The position numbers were made by a program, and so were the translations under genes. A model generated the notes under the pieces. That model saw nothing but the letters and a program-made list of their open reading frames with translations, was not told the origin of the DNA and did not search any database. Shown here piece by piece: positions 1-14,100 of a stretch of 64,000 bases of DNA (positions within the stretch are counted from its first letter, which is position 1; each line of letters starts with the position of its first letter). Source of the DNA: Nematostella vectensis (taxonomy: Eukaryota > Cnidaria > Anthozoa > Actiniaria > Edwardsiidae); contig NC_064037.1 of NCBI RefSeq assembly GCF_932526225.1, positions 372,001-436,000 of the forward strand, in the 5' to 3' direction.

Positions 1-50
1 GGCACTTGACTACTAACGTAGCTACCCGGGTTCGATTTTCGCTGATAGCC
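1..50 (+). other. Partial tRNA-like module at the window edge
   Basis: The window opens inside a tRNA-like module: D-stem 3' strand, anticodon loop CTACTAA and T arm GGGTTCGATTTTCGC are present; the acceptor 5' strand and D loop lie outside. A T-rich tract follows, as in every unit. Confidence 0.7.
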
Positions 51-527
51 TATTTTTTTTTTCTTTATTTTTTTTTTTTAAATATCGATACTTAATTATA
101 CTGTTCTTGGTGTGTCATGACATAAAAAGAAGGTATAGGGACATTTTTATGTACTCTCAGCATCTTTGATGTGCTCATGCTTTGTTCAGGATCCTGTACA
201 TATTTTATGCACACAAGAACTAACTAGATTCCTTGGATAACTTGATTAAGTAGATTCTAACATAGAGCATAGCGCTCGATAGATTGATATACCTTTTTTT
301 CCGAGTATACTGTTGTATATTTCCTAATGTTACTTTTTGGAATTTACATTCGGAAAAAAAATTATCGATTGTAACCTTTTGGATGTTACACTCGTAAAAC
401 AAATTCCCGAATGTAACCCTGAAGCTTTTCCCGAATGTAACCTCCAGTCCGATGGAGACTTTGCTCGGGATAGTTTACGATACCAATAGTATTAAAAGTA
501 ATTTTCATTACAATTACCTTCAGCAAT

Positions 528-599
528 GCCACGTTAGTCTTTCGTTGCGGGCACTTGACTACTAACACAGCGACCCGGGTACTATTCCCGCTGATAGCC
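528..599 (+). other. tRNA-like module, GTACTATT variant
   Basis: Same 72-nt layout as the reference module, but the T loop reads TACTATT instead of TTCGATT, changing T55 and G57, two of the most conserved tRNA bases and part of the B box. The D stem GTCT/GGGC is kept. This variant is common in A-type units and is shared in blocks, so it spread by copying. Confidence 0.7.
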
Positions 600-1072
600 T
601 ATTTTTTTTCTTTATTTTTTTTTTAAATATCGATACTTTATTATATTGTTCCTGGTGTGTCATGACATAAAAAGAAGGTATAGGGACATTTTTATGTACT
701 CTCAGCATCTTTGATGTGCTCATGCTTTGTTCAGGATCCTGTACATATTTTATGCACACAAGAACTAACTAGATTCCTTGGATAACTTGATTAAGTAGAT
801 TCTAACATAGAGCATAGCGATCGATAGATTGATATACCTTTTTTTCCGAGTATACTGTTTTATTTTTCCTAATGTTTCTTTTTGGAATTTACATTCGGAA
901 AAAAAATTATCGATTGTAACCTTTTGGAGGTTACACTCGTAAAACAAATTCCCGAATGTAACCCTGAAGCTTTTCCCGAATGTAACCTCCAGTCCGATGG
1001 TGACTTTGCTCGGGATAGTTTACGATACCAATAGTATTAAAAGTAATTTTCATTACAATTCCCTTCAGCAAT

Positions 1073-1144
1073 GCCACGTTAGTCTTTCGTTGCGGGCACT
1101 TAACTACTAACGCAGCGACCTGTGTTCAATTCCCGCTGATAGCC
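1073..1144 (+). other. tRNA-like module, TGTGTTCAATT variant
   Basis: Seventy-two nt in frame with the reference module. The T arm reads CCTGTGTTCAATTCCCGC: G57 is changed to A and the 5' strand of the T stem is damaged, so the arm pairs poorly and the B box is broken. It recurs in A-type units at a spacing of two or three units. Confidence 0.65.
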
Positions 1145-2171
1145 TATTTTTTTTTTCGTTTTTTTTTTTTTAAATATCGATACTTAATTATACTGTTCTT
1201 GGTGTGTCATGACATAAAAAGAAGGTATAGGGACATTTTTCTGTACTCTCAGCATCTTTGATGGGCTCATGCTTTGTTCAGGATCCTGTACATATTTTAT
1301 GCACACAAGAACTAACTAGATTCCTTGGATAACTTGATTAAGTAGATTCTAACATAGAGCATAGCGCTCGATAGATTGATATACCTTTTTTTCCGAGTAC
1401 ACTGTTTTATTTTTCCTAATATTACTTTTTGGAATTTACATTCGGAAAAAAAATTATCGATTGTAACCTTTTGGAGGTTACACTCGTAAAACAAATTCCC
1501 GTATGTAACCCTGAAGCTTTTCCCGAATGTAACCTCCAGTCCGATGGTGACTTTGCTTGGGATAGTTTACGATACCAATAGTATTAAAAGTAATTTTCAT
1601 TACAATTCCCTTCAGCAATGCCACGTTAGTCTTTCGTTGCGGGCACTTGACTACTAACGCAGCGACTCGGGTTCGATTCCCGCCAATAGCCTATTTTTTC
1701 TTTCTTTCTTTTTTTTTTTTTTTAATATCGATACTTAATTATACTGTTCTTGGTGTGTCATGACATAAAAAGAAGGTATAGGGACATTTTTATGTACTCT
1801 CAGCATCTTTGATGTGCTCATGCTTTGTTCAGGATCCTGTACATATTTTATGCACACAAGAACTAACTAGATTCCTTGGATACCTTGATTAAGAAGATTC
1901 TAACATAGAGCATAGCGCTCGATAGATTGATATACCTTTTTTTCCGAGTATACTGTTTTATTTTTCCTAATGTTACTTTTTGGAATTTACATTCGGAAAA
2001 ACAAATTATCGATTGTAACCTTTTGGAGGTTACACTCGTAAAACACATTCCCGAATGTAACCCTGAAGCTTTTCCCGAATGTAACCTCCAGTCCGATGGT
2101 GACTTTGCTTGGGATAGTTTACGATACCAATAGTATTAAAAGTAATTTTCATTACAATTACCTTCAGCAAT

Positions 2172-2243
2172 GCCACGTTAGTCTATCGTTGCGGGAACTG
2201 GACTACTAACGCAGCTACCCGGGTTCGATTCCCGCTAATAGCC
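2172..2243 (+). other. tRNA-like module, B-type with ACTGGA anticodon stem
   Basis: The module keeps the exact GGTTCGATTCC B box. Its anticodon stem reads CTGGA/CGCAG, with three pairs instead of two, but the D stem has GGGA and loses its first pair. It ends CTAATAGCC. The same form occurs near 10331, 14130 and 28309. It may preserve bases closer to the ancestral tRNA in this arm. Confidence 0.65.
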
Positions 2244-3023
2244 TTATTTTTTTTCTTTATTTTTTTTTTAAATATCGATACTTAATTATACTCTTTTTGG
2301 TGTGTCATGACATAAAAAGAAGGTATAGGGACATTTTTATGTACTCTCAGCATCTTTGATGTGCTCATGCTTTGTTCAGGATCCTGTACATATTTTATGC
2401 ACACAAGAACTAACTAGATTCCTTGGATAACTTGATTAAGTAGATTCTAACATAGAGCATAGCTCTCGATAGATTGATATACCTTTTTTTCCGAGTTTAC
2501 TGTTTTATTTTTCCTAATGTTACTTTTTGGAATTTACATTCGGAAAAAAAAAATATCGATTGTAACCTTTTGGAGGTTACACTCGTAAAACAAATTCCCG
2601 AATGTAACCCTGAAGCTTTTCCCGAATGTAACCTCCAGTCCGATGGTGACTTTGCTTGGGATAGTTTACGATACCAATAGTATTAAAAGTAATTTTCATT
2701 ACAATTCCCTTCAGCAATGCAACGTTAGTCTTTCGTTGCGGGCACTTGACTACTAACGCAGCTACCCGGGTACTATTCCCGCTGATAGCCTAATTTTTTT
2801 CTTTATTTTTTATTTTAAATATCGATACTTAATTATACTGTTCTTGGTGTGTCATGACATAAAAAGAAGGTATAGGGACATTTTTATGTACTCTCAGCAT
2901 CTTTGATGTGCTCATGCTTTGTTCAGGATCCTGTACATATTTTATGCACACAAGAACTAACTAGATTCCTTGGATAACTTGATTAAGTAGATTCTAGCAT
3001 AGAGCATAGCGCTCGATAGATTG

Positions 3024-4785
3024 AAATACCTTTTTTTCCGAGTATACTGTTTTATTTTACCTAATGTTTCTTTTTGGAATTTACATTCGGAAAAAAAATT
3101 ATCGATTGAAACCTTTTGGAGGTTACACTCGTAAAACAAATTCCCGAATGTAACCCTGAAGCTTTTCCCGAATGTAACCTCCAGTCCGATGGTGACTTTG
3201 CTCGGGATAGTTAACGATACCAATAGTATTAAAAGTAATTTTCATTACAATTACCTTCGGCAATGCCACGTTAGTCTATCGTTGCGGGCACTTGACTACT
3301 AACGTAGCTACCCGGGTTCAATTTTCGCTGATAGCCTATTTTTTCTTTCTTTATTTTTTTTTTTTAAATATCGATACTTAATTATACTGTTCTTGGTGTG
3401 TCATGACATAAAAAGAAGGTATAGGGACATTTTTATGTACTCTCAGCATCTTTGATGTGCTCATGCTTTGTTCAGGATCCTGTACATATTTTATGCACAC
3501 AAGAACTAACTAGATTCCTTGGATAACTTGATTAAGTAGATTCTAACATAGAGCATAGCGCTCGATAGATTGATATACCTTTTTTTCCGAGTATACTGTT
3601 GTATATTTCCTAATGTTACTTTTTGGAATTTACATTCGGAAAAAAAATTATCGATTGTAACCTTTTGGATGTTACACTCGTAAAACAAATTCCCGAATGT
3701 AACCCTGAAGCTTTTCCCGAATGTAACCTCCAGTCCGATGGTGACTTTGCTCGGGATAGTTTACGATACCAATAGTATTAAAAGTAATTTTCATTACAAT
3801 TCCCTTCAGCAATGCCACGTTAGTCTTTCGTTGCGGGCACTTAACTACTAACGCAGCGACCTGTGTTCAATTCCCGCTGATAGCCTATTTTTTATTTATT
3901 TTTTTTTTTAAATATCGATACTTAATTATACTGTTCTTGGTGTGTCATGACATAAAAAGAAGGTATAGGGACATTTTTATGTACTCTCAGCATCTTTGAT
4001 GTGCTCATGCTTTGTTCAGGATCCTGTACATATTTTATGCACACAAGAACTAACTAGATTCCATGGATAACTTGATTAAGTAGATTCTTACATAGAGCAT
4101 AGCGCTCGATAGATTGATATACTCTTTTTTCCGAGTATACTGTTGTATATTTCCTATGTTACTTTTTGGAATTTACATTCGGAAAAAAAATTATCGATTG
4201 TAACCTTTTGGAGGTTACACTCGTAAAACAAATTCCCGAATGTAACCCTGAAGCTTTTCCCGAATGTAACCTCCAGTCCGATGGTGACTTTGCTCGGGAT
4301 AGTTTACGATACCGATAGTATTAAAAGTAATTTTCATTACAATTCCCTTCAGCAATGCCACGTTAGTCTTTCGTTGCGGGCACTTAACTACTAACGCAGC
4401 GACCTGTGTTCAATTCCCGCTGATAGCCTATTTTTTTTTCTTTTTTTTTTTTTAAATATCGATACTTAATTATACTGTTCTTGGTGTGTCATGACATAAA
4501 AAGAAGGTATAGGGACATTTTTCTGTACTCTCAGCATCTTTGATGGGCTCATGCTTTGTTCAGGATCCTGTACATATTTTATGCACACAAGAACTAACTA
4601 GATTCCTTGGATAACTTGATTAAGTAGATTCTAACATAGAGCTTAGCGCTCGATAGATTGATATACCTTTTTTTCCGAGTACACTGTTTTATTTTTCCTA
4701 ATATTACTTTTTGGAATTTACATTCGGAAAAAAAATTATCGATTGTAACCTTTTGGAGGTTACACTCGTAAAACAAATTCCCGAA
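3024..4785 (+). repeat. Four-unit duplication, left copy
   Basis: This stretch matches 5207-6967 with a constant offset of 2182-2183 bp (four units). Private bases shared by both copies include GAGCTTAGCG, CGATACCGATAGT and the missing A in TTCCTATGTTAC. The match ends where this copy reads GAATGCAACCATG and the right copy reads GAATGTAACCCTG. Confidence 0.85.
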
Positions 4786-5206
4786 TGCAACCATGAAGCT
4801 TTTCCCGAATGTAACCTCCAGTCCGATGGTGACTTTGCTCGGGATAGTTTACGATACCAATAGTATTAAAAGTAATTTTCATTACAATTCCCTTCAGCAA
4901 TGCCACGTTAGTCTTTCGTTGCGGGCACTTGACTACTAACACAGCGACCCGGGTACTATTCCCGCTGATAGCCTATTTTTTTTCTTTATTTTTTTTTTTA
5001 AATATCGATACTTTATTATATTGTTCTTGGTGTGTCATGACATAAAAAGAAGGTATAGGGACATTTTTATGTACTCTCAGCATCTTTGATGTGCTCATGC
5101 TTTGTTCAGGATCCTGTACATATTTTATGCACACAAGAACTAACTAGATTCCTTGGATAACTTGATTAAGTAGATTCTAACATAGAGCATAGCGATCGAT
5201 AGATTG

Positions 5207-6967
5207 AAATACCTTTTTTTCCGAGTATACTGTTTTATTTTACCTAATGTTTCTTTTTGGAATTTACATTCGGAAAAAAAATTATCGATTGAAACCTTTT
5301 GGAGGTTACACTCGTAAAACAAATTCCCGAATGTAACCCTGAAGCTTTTCCCGAATGTAACCTCCAGTCCGATGGTGACTTTGCTCGGGATAGTTAACGA
5401 TACCAATAGTATTAAAAGTAATTTTCATTACAATTACCTTCGGCAATGCCACGTTAGTCTATCGTTGCGGGCACTTGACTACTAACGTAGCTACCCGGGT
5501 TCAATTTTCGCTGATAGCCTATTTTTTCTTTCTTTATTTTTTTTTTTTAAATATCGATACTTAATTATACTGTTCTTGGTGTGTCATGACATAAAAAGAA
5601 GGTATAGGGACATTTTTATGTACTCTCAGCATCTTTGATGTGCTCATGCTTTGTTCAGGATCCTGTACATATTTTATGCACACAAGAACTAACTAGATTC
5701 CTTGGATAACTTGATTAAGTAGATTCTAACATAGAGCATAGCGCTCGATAGATTGATATACCTTTTTTTCCGAGTATACTGTTGTATATTTCCTAATGTT
5801 ACTTTTTGGAATTTACATTCGGAAAAAAAATTATCGATTGTAACCTTTTGGATGTTACACTCGTAAAACAAATTCCCGAATGTAACCCTGAAGCTTTTCC
5901 CGAATGTAACCTCCAGTCCGATGGTGACTTTGCTCGGGATAGTTTACGATACCAATAGTATTAAAAGTAATTTTCATTACAATTCCCTTCAGCAATGCCA
6001 CGTTAGTCTTTCGTTGCGGGCACTTAACTACTAACGCAGCGACCTGTGTTCAATTCCCGCTGATAGCCTATTTTTTATTTATTTTTTTTTTAAATATCGA
6101 TACTTAATTATACTGTTCTTGGTGTGTCATGACATAAAAAGAAGGTATAGGGACATTTTTATGTACTCTCAGCATCTTTGATGTGCTCATGCTTTGTTCA
6201 GGATCCTGTACATATTTTATGCACACAAGAACTAACTAGATTCCATGGATAACTTGATTAAGTAGATTCTTACATAGAGCATAGCGCTCGATAGATTGAT
6301 ATACTCTTTTTTCCGAGTATACTGTTGTATATTTCCTATGTTACTTTTTGGAATTTACATTCGGAAAAAAAATTATCGATTGTAACCTTTTGGAGGTTAC
6401 ACTCGTAAAACAAATTCCCGAATGTAACCCTGAAGCTTTTCCCGAATGTAACCTCCAGTCCGATGGTGACTTTGCTCGGGATAGTTTACGATACCGATAG
6501 TATTAAAAGTAATTTTCATTACAATTCCCTTCAGCAATGCCACGTTAGTCTTTCGTTGCGGGCACTTAACTACTAACGCAGCGACCTGTGTTCAATTCCC
6601 GCTGATAGCCTATTTTTTTTTCTTTTTTTTTTTTTAAATATCGATACTTAATTATACTGTTCTTGGTGTGTCATGACATAAAAAGAAGGTATAGGGACAT
6701 TTTTCTGTACTCTCAGCATCTTTGATGGGCTCATGCTTTGTTCAGGATCCTGTACATATTTTATGCACACAAGAACTAACTAGATTCCTTGGATAACTTG
6801 ATTAAGTAGATTCTAACATAGAGCTTAGCGCTCGATAGATTGATATACCTTTTTTTCCGAGTACACTGTTTTATTTTTCCTAATATTACTTTTTGGAATT
6901 TACATTCGGAAAAAAAATTATCGATTGTAACCTTTTGGAGGTTACACTCGTAAAACAAATTCCCGAA
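5207..6967 (+). repeat. Four-unit duplication, right copy
   Basis: Counterpart of 3024-4785. Anchors 5140, 5689, 6232 and 6776 match 2957, 3506, 4050 and 4594. To the eye the copies are nearly identical, so the duplication is recent relative to the general divergence of units. Confidence 0.85.
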
Positions 6968-8467
6968 TGTAACCCTGAAGCTTTTCCCGAATGTAACCTC
7001 CAGTCCGATTGTGACTTTGCTTGGGATAGTTTACGATACCAATAGTATTAAAAGTAATTTTCATTACAATTCCATTCAGCAAAGCCACGTTAGTCTTTTG
7101 TTGCGGGCACTTGACTACTAACGCAGCGACCCGGGTTCGATTCCCGCTGATAGCATATTTTTTATTTATTTTTTTTTTTTTTAAATATCGATACTTAATT
7201 ATACTGTTCTTGGTGTGTCATGACATAAAAAGAAGGTATAGGGACATTTTTATGTACTCTCAGCATCTTTGATGTGCTCATGCTTTGTTCAGGATCCTGT
7301 ACATATTTTATGCACACAAGAACTAACTAGATTCCTTGGATAACTTGATTAAGTAGATTCTAACATAGAGCATAGCGATCGATAGATTGATATACCTTTT
7401 TTTCCGAGTATACTGTTTTATTTTTCCTAATGTTTCTTTTTGGAATTTACATTCGGAAAAACAAATTATCGATTGTAACCTTTTGGAGGTTACACTCGTA
7501 AAACAAATTCCCGAATGTAACCATGAAGCTTTTCCCGAATGTAACCTCCAGTCCGATGGTGACTTTGCTCGGGATAGTTTACGATACCAATAGTATTAAA
7601 AGTAATTTTCATTACAATTACCTTCAGCAATGCCACGTTAGTCTTTCGTTGCGGGCACTTGACTACTAACACAGCGACCCGGGTACTATTCCCGCTGATA
7701 GCCTATTTTTTTTCTTTATTTTTTTTTTTAAATATCGATACTTTATTATACTGTTCTTGGTGTGTCATGACATAAAAAGAAGGTATAGGGACATTTTTAT
7801 GTACTCTCAGCATCTTTGATGTGCTCATGCTTTGTTCAGGATCCTGTACATATTTTATGCACACAAGAACTAACTAGATTCCTTGGATAACTTGATTAAG
7901 TAGATTCTAACATAGAGCATAGCTCTCGATAGATTGATATACCTTTTTTTCCGAGTTTACTGTTTTATTTTTACTAATGTTACTTTTTGGAATTTACATT
8001 CGGAAAAAAAAATATCGATTGTAACCTTTTGGAGGTTTCACTCGTAAAACAAATTCCCGAATGTAACCCTGAAGCTTTTCCCGAATGTAACCTCCAGTCC
8101 GATGGTGACTTTGCTTGGGATAGTTTACGATACCAATAGTATTAAAAGTAATTTTCATTACAATTCCCTTCAGCAATGCCACGTTAGTCTTTCGTTGCGG
8201 GCACTTAACTACTAACGCAGCGACCCGGGTTCAATTCCCGCTGATAGCCTATTTTTATTTATTTTTTTTGTTTAATATCGATACTTAATTATACTGTTCT
8301 TGGTGTGTCATGACATAAAAAGAAGGTATAGGGACATTTTTATGTACTCTCAGCATCTTTGATGTGCTCATGCTTTGTTCAGGATCCTGTACATATTTTA
8401 TGCACACAAGAACTAAATAGATTCCTTGGATAACTTGATTAAGTAGATTGTAACATAGAGCATAGCG

Positions 8468-8473
8468 CTCGAG
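8468..8473. repeat. 25-bp deletion junction (unit 8413)
   Basis: GCTCGA joins directly to GTATACTG. In full units 25 bp lie between two CGA triplets here, so the loss follows 3-bp microhomology and creates an XhoI site CTCGAG. The unit also has GATTGTAACATAG and GATTGTATCC, the marks of this subfamily, and a second CTCGAG near 8587. Confidence 0.9.
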
Positions 8474-11171
8474 TATACTGTTTTATTCTACTAATGTTAC
8501 TTTTTGGAGTTTACATTCGGAAAAAAAATTATCGATTGTATCCTTTTGGAGGTTACACTCGTAAAACAAATTCCCGAATGTAACCCTCGAGCTTTTCCCG
8601 AATGTAACCTCCAGTCCGATGGTGACTTTGCTTGGGATAGTTTACGATACCAATAGTATTAAAAGTAATTTTCATTACAATTCCCTTCAGCAATGCCACG
8701 TTAGTCTTTCGTTGCGGGCACTTGACTACTAACGCAGCTACCCGGGTTCGATTCCCGCTGATAGCCTATTTGTTTTTCTTTATTTTTTTTTTAATATCGA
8801 TACTTAATTATACTGTTCTTTGTGTGTCATCACATAAAAAGAAGGTATAGGGACATTTTTTTGTACTCTCAGCATCTTTGATGTGCTCATGCTTTGTTCA
8901 GGATCCTGTACATATTTTATGCACACAAGAACTAACTAGATTCCTTGGATACCTTGATTAAGTAGATTCTAACATAGAGCATAGCGCTCGATAGATTGAT
9001 ATACCTTTTTTTCCGAGTATACTGTTTTATTTTTCCTAATGTTTTTTTTTGGAATTTACATTCGGAAAAAAAATTATCGATTGTAACCTTTTGGAGGTTA
9101 CACTCGTAAAACAAATTCCCGAATGTAACCCTGAAGCTTTTCCCGAATGTAACCTCCAGTCCGATGGTGACTTTGCTTGGGATAGTTTACGATACCAATA
9201 GTATTAAAAGTAATTTTCATTACAATTCCCTTCAGCAATGCCACGTTAGTCTTTCTTTGAGGGCACTTGACTACTAACGCAGCGACCCGGGTTCGATTCC
9301 CGCTGATAGCCTATTTTTTTTTCTTGATTTTTTTTTTAAATATCGATACTTTATTATACTGTTCTTTGTGTGTCATGACATAAAAAGAAGGTATAGGGAC
9401 ATTTTTATGTACTCTCAGCATCTTTGATGTGCTCATGCTTTGTTCATGATCCTGTACATATTTTATGCACACAAGAACTAACTAGATTCCTTGGATAACT
9501 TGATTAAGTAGATTCTAACATAGAGCATAACGCTCGATAGATTGATATACCTTTTTTTTCCGAGTATACTGTTTTATTTTTCCTAATGTTACTTTTTGGA
9601 ATTTACATTCGGAAATCAAATTATCGATTGTAACCTTTTGGAGGTTTCACTCGTAAAACAAATTCCCGAATGTAACCCTGAAGCTTTTCCCGAATGTAAC
9701 CTCCAGTCCGATGGTGACTTTGCTTGGGATAGTTTACGATACCAATAGTATTAAAAGTAATTTTCATTACAATTCCCTTCAGCAATGCCACGTTAGTCTT
9801 TCGTTGCGGGCACTTGACTACTAACGCAGCGACCCGGGTACTATTCCCGCTGATAGCCTATTTTTTTGTCTTTATTTTTTTTTTAAATATCGATACTTAA
9901 TTATACTGTTCTTGGTGTGTAATGACATAAAAAGAAGGTATAGGGACATTTTTATGTACTCTCAGCATCTTTCATGTGCTCATGCTTTGTTCAGGATCCT
10001 GTACATATTTTATGCACACAAGAACTAACTAGATTCCTTGGATACCTTGATTAAGAAGATTCTAACATAGAGCATAGCGCTCGATAGATTGATATACCTT
10101 TTTTTCCGAGTATACTGTTTTATTTTTCCTAATGTTACTTTTTGGAATTTACATTCGGAAAAACAAATTATCGATTGTAACCTTTTGGAGGTTACACTCG
10201 TAAAACACATTCCCGAATGTAACCCTGAAGCTTTTCCCGAATGTAACCTCCAGTCCGATGGTGACTTTGCTTGGCATAGTTTACGATACCAATAGTATTA
10301 AAAGTAATTTTCATTACAATTACCTTCAGCAATGCCACGTTAGTCTATCGTTGCGGGAACTGGACTACTAACGCAGCTACCCGGGTTCGATTCCCGCTAA
10401 TAGCCTTATTTTTTTTTCTTTATTTTTTTTTTTAAATATCGATACTTATTTATACTGTTCTTGGTGTGTAATGACATAAAAAGAAGGTATAGGGACATTT
10501 TTACGTACTCTCAGCATCTTTGATGTGCTCATGCTTTGTTCAGGATCCTGTACATATTTTATGCACACAAGAACTAACTAGATTCCTTGGATAACTTGAT
10601 TAAGTAGATTCTAACATAGAGCATAGCTCTCGATAGATTGATATACCTTTTTTTCCGAGTTTACTGTTTTATTTTTACTAATGTTACTTTTTGGAATTTA
10701 CATTCGGAAAAAAAAATATCGATTGTAACCTTTTGGAGGTTTCACTCGTAAAACAAATTCCCGAATGTAACCCTGAAGCTTTTCCCGAATGTAACCTCCA
10801 GTCCGATGGTGACTTTGCTTGGGATAGTTTACGATACCAATAGTATTAAAAGTAATTTTCATTACAATTCCCTTCAGCAATGCCACGTTAGTCTTTCGTT
10901 GCGGGCACTTAACTACTAACGCAGCGACCCGGGTTCAATTCCCGCTGATAGCCTATTTTTATTTATTTTTTATGTTTAATATCGATACTTAATTATACTG
11001 TTCTTGGTGTGTCATGACATAAAAAGAAGGTATAGGGACATTTTTATGTACTCTCAGCATCTTTGATGTGCTCATGCTTTGTTCAGGATCCTGTACATAT
11101 TTTATGCACACAAGAACTAACTAGATTCCTTGGATAACTTGATTAAGTAGATTGTAACATAGAGCATAGCG

Positions 11172-11177
11172 CTCGAG
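11172..11177. repeat. 25-bp deletion junction (unit 11117)
   Basis: Same junction as at 8468, but the right part of this unit is B-type (GATTGTAACC, GGTTTCACTCG) instead of GTATCC, so it is a hybrid of the deletion subfamily and a normal B unit. Confidence 0.9.
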
Positions 11178-14100
11178 TATACTGTTTTATTCTACTAATG
11201 TTACTTTTTGGAATTTACATTCGGAAAAAAAAATATCGATTGTAACCTTTTGGAGGTTTCACTCGTAAAACAAATTCCCGAATGTAACCCTGAAGCTTTT
11301 CACGAATGTAACCTCCAGTCCGATGGTGACTTTGCTTGGGATAGTTTACGATACCAATAGTATTAAAAGTAATTTTCATTACAATTCCCTTCAGCAATGC
11401 CACGTTAGTCTTTCGTTGCGGGCACTTAACTACTAACGCAGCTTCCCGGGTTCGATTCCCGCTGATAGCCTATTTGTTTTTCTTTATTTTTTTTTTAATA
11501 TCGATACTTAATTATACTGTTCTTTGTGTGTCATCACATAAAAAGAAGGTATAGGGACATTTTTTTGTACTCTCAGCATCTTTGATGTGCTCATGCTTTG
11601 TTCAGGATCCTGTACATATTTTATGCACACAAGAACTAACTAGATTCCTTGGATACCTTGATTAAGTAGATTCTAACATAGAGCATAGCGCTCGATAGAT
11701 TGATATACCTTTTTTTCCGAGTATACTGTTTTATTTTTTCTAATGTTTTTTTTTTGGAATTTACATTCGGAAAAAAAATTATCGATTGTAACCTTTTGGA
11801 GGTTACACTCGTAAAACAAATTCCCGAATGTAACCCTGAAGCTTTTCCCGAATGTAACCTCCAGTCCGATGGTGACTTTGCTTGGGATAGTTTACGATAT
11901 TAATAGTATTAAAAGTAATTTTCATTACAATTACCTTCAGCAATGCCACGTTAGTCTATCGTTGCGGGCACTGGACTATTAACGCAGCGACCCGGGTTCG
12001 ATTCCCGCTAATAGCCTTATTTTTTTTTCTTTATTTTTTTTTTAAATATCGATATTTAATTATACTCTTTTTGGTGTGTCATGACATAAAAAGAAGGTAT
12101 AGGGACATTTTTATGTACTCTCAGCATCTTTGATGTGCTCATGCTTTTTTCAAGATCCTGTACATATTTTATGCACACAAGAACTAACTAGATTCCTTGG
12201 ATAACTTGATTAAGTAGATTCTAACATAGAGCATAGCTCTCGATAGATTGATATACCTTTTTTTCCGAGTTTACTGTTTTATTTTTCCTAATGTTACTTT
12301 TTGGAATTTACATTCGGAAAAAAAAATATCGATTGTAACCTTTTGGAGGTTTCACTCGTAAAACAAATTCCCGAATGTAACCCTGAAGCTTTTCCCGAAT
12401 GTAACCTCCAGTCCGATGGTGACTTTGCTTGGGATAGTTTACGATACCAATAGTATTAAAAGTAATTTTCATTACAATTCCCTTCAGCAATGCCACGTTA
12501 GTCTTTCTTTGAGGGCACTTGACTACTAACGCAGCGACCCGGGTTCGATTCCCTTTGATAGCCTATTTTTTTTTCTTTATTTTTTTTTTAAATATCGATA
12601 CTTAATTATACTGTTCTTTGTGTGTCATGACATAAAAAGAAGGTATAGGGACATTTTTATGTACTCTCAGCATCTTTGATGTGCTCATGCTTTGTTCAGG
12701 ATCCTGTACATATTTTATGCACACAAGAACTAACTAGATTCCTTGGATAACTTGATTAAGTAGATTCTAACATAGAGCATAGCGCTCGATAGATTGATAT
12801 ACCTTTTTTTCCGAGTTTACTGTTTTATTTTTCCTAATGTTACTTTTTGGAATTTACATTCGGAAAAAAAATATCGATTGTAACCTTTTGGAGGTTTCAC
12901 TCGTAAAACAAATTCCCGAATGTAACCCTGAAGCTTTTCCCGAATGTAACCTCCAGTCCGATGGTGATTTTGCTTGGGATAGTTTACGATACCAATAGTA
13001 TTAAAAGTAATTTTCATTACAATTCCCTTCAGCAATGCCACGTTAGTCTTTCTTTGAGGGCACTTGACTACTAACGCAGCGACCCGGGTTCGATTCCCGC
13101 TGATAGCCTGTTTTTTTTTTCTTTATTTTTTTTTTAAATATCGATACTTTATTATACTGTTCTTTGTGTGTCATGACATAAAAAGAAGGTATAGGGACAT
13201 TTTTATGTACTCTCAGCATCTTTGATGTGCTCATTCTTTGTTCAGGATCCTGTACATATTTTATGCACACAAGAACTAACTAGATTCCTTGGATAACTTG
13301 ATTAAGTAGATTCTAACATAGAGCATAACGCTCGATAGATTGATATACCTTTTTTTTCCGAGTATACTGTTTTATTTTTCCTAATGTTACTTTTTGGAAT
13401 TTACATTCGGAAATCAAATTATCGATTGTAACCTTTTGGAGGTTTCACTCGTAAAACAAATTCCCGAATGTAACCCTGAAGCTTTTCCCGAATGTAACCT
13501 CCAGTCCGATGGTGACTTTGCTTGGGATAGTTTACGATACCAATAGTATTAAAAGTAATTTTCATTACAATTCCCTTCAGCAATGCCACGTTAGTCTTTC
13601 GTTGCGGGCACTTGACTACTAACGCAGCGACCCGGGTACTATTCCCGCTGATAGCCTATTTTTTTGTCTTTATTTTTTTTTTAAATATCGATACTTAATT
13701 ATACTGTTCTTGGTGTGTAATGACATAAAAAGAAGGTATAGGGACATTTTTATGTACTCTCAGCATCTTTGATGTGCTCATGCTTTGTTCAGGATCCTGT
13801 ACATATTTTATGCACACAAGAACTAACTAGATTCCTTGGATACCTTGATTAAGAAGATTCTAACATAGAGCATAGCGCTCGATAGATTGATATACCTTTT
13901 TTTCCGAGTATACTGTTTTATTTTTCCTAATGTTACTTTTTGGAATTTACATTCGGAAAAACAAATTATCGATTGTAACCTTTTGGAGGTTACACTCGTA
14001 AAACACATTCCCGAATGTAACCCTGAAGCTTTTCCCGAATGTAACCTCCAGTCCGATGGTGACTTTGCTTGGCATAGTTTACGATACCAATAGTATTAAA

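Larger units (their letters stand above)
1..7703 (+). repeat. Array segment 1, mainly A-type units
   Basis: Anchors: 220, 765, 1312, 1863, 2410, 2957, 3506, 4050, 4594, 5140, 5689, 6232, 6776, 7323. Most units have GCTCGGGATAG in the linker, and their tRNA-like modules are of degenerate types (GTACTATT, TGTGTTCAATT, GATTTTCGC). Units anchored at 1863 and 2410 look B-type (AAGAAGATTC; GCTCTCGATAG) and closely resemble those at 13823 and 14372. The segment contains a 4-unit duplication (see 3024-4785 and 5207-6967). Confidence 0.85.

Noticed and set aside
220-402. Minus-strand 60-codon frame repeated in most units, as a possible small-protein gene family
   Set aside because: It is the motif cluster read backwards. 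It overlaps open frames on the other strand, breaks with A-run length (for example the unit at 31276), and has amino-acid changes spread without pattern. No start context, intron or domain supports it.
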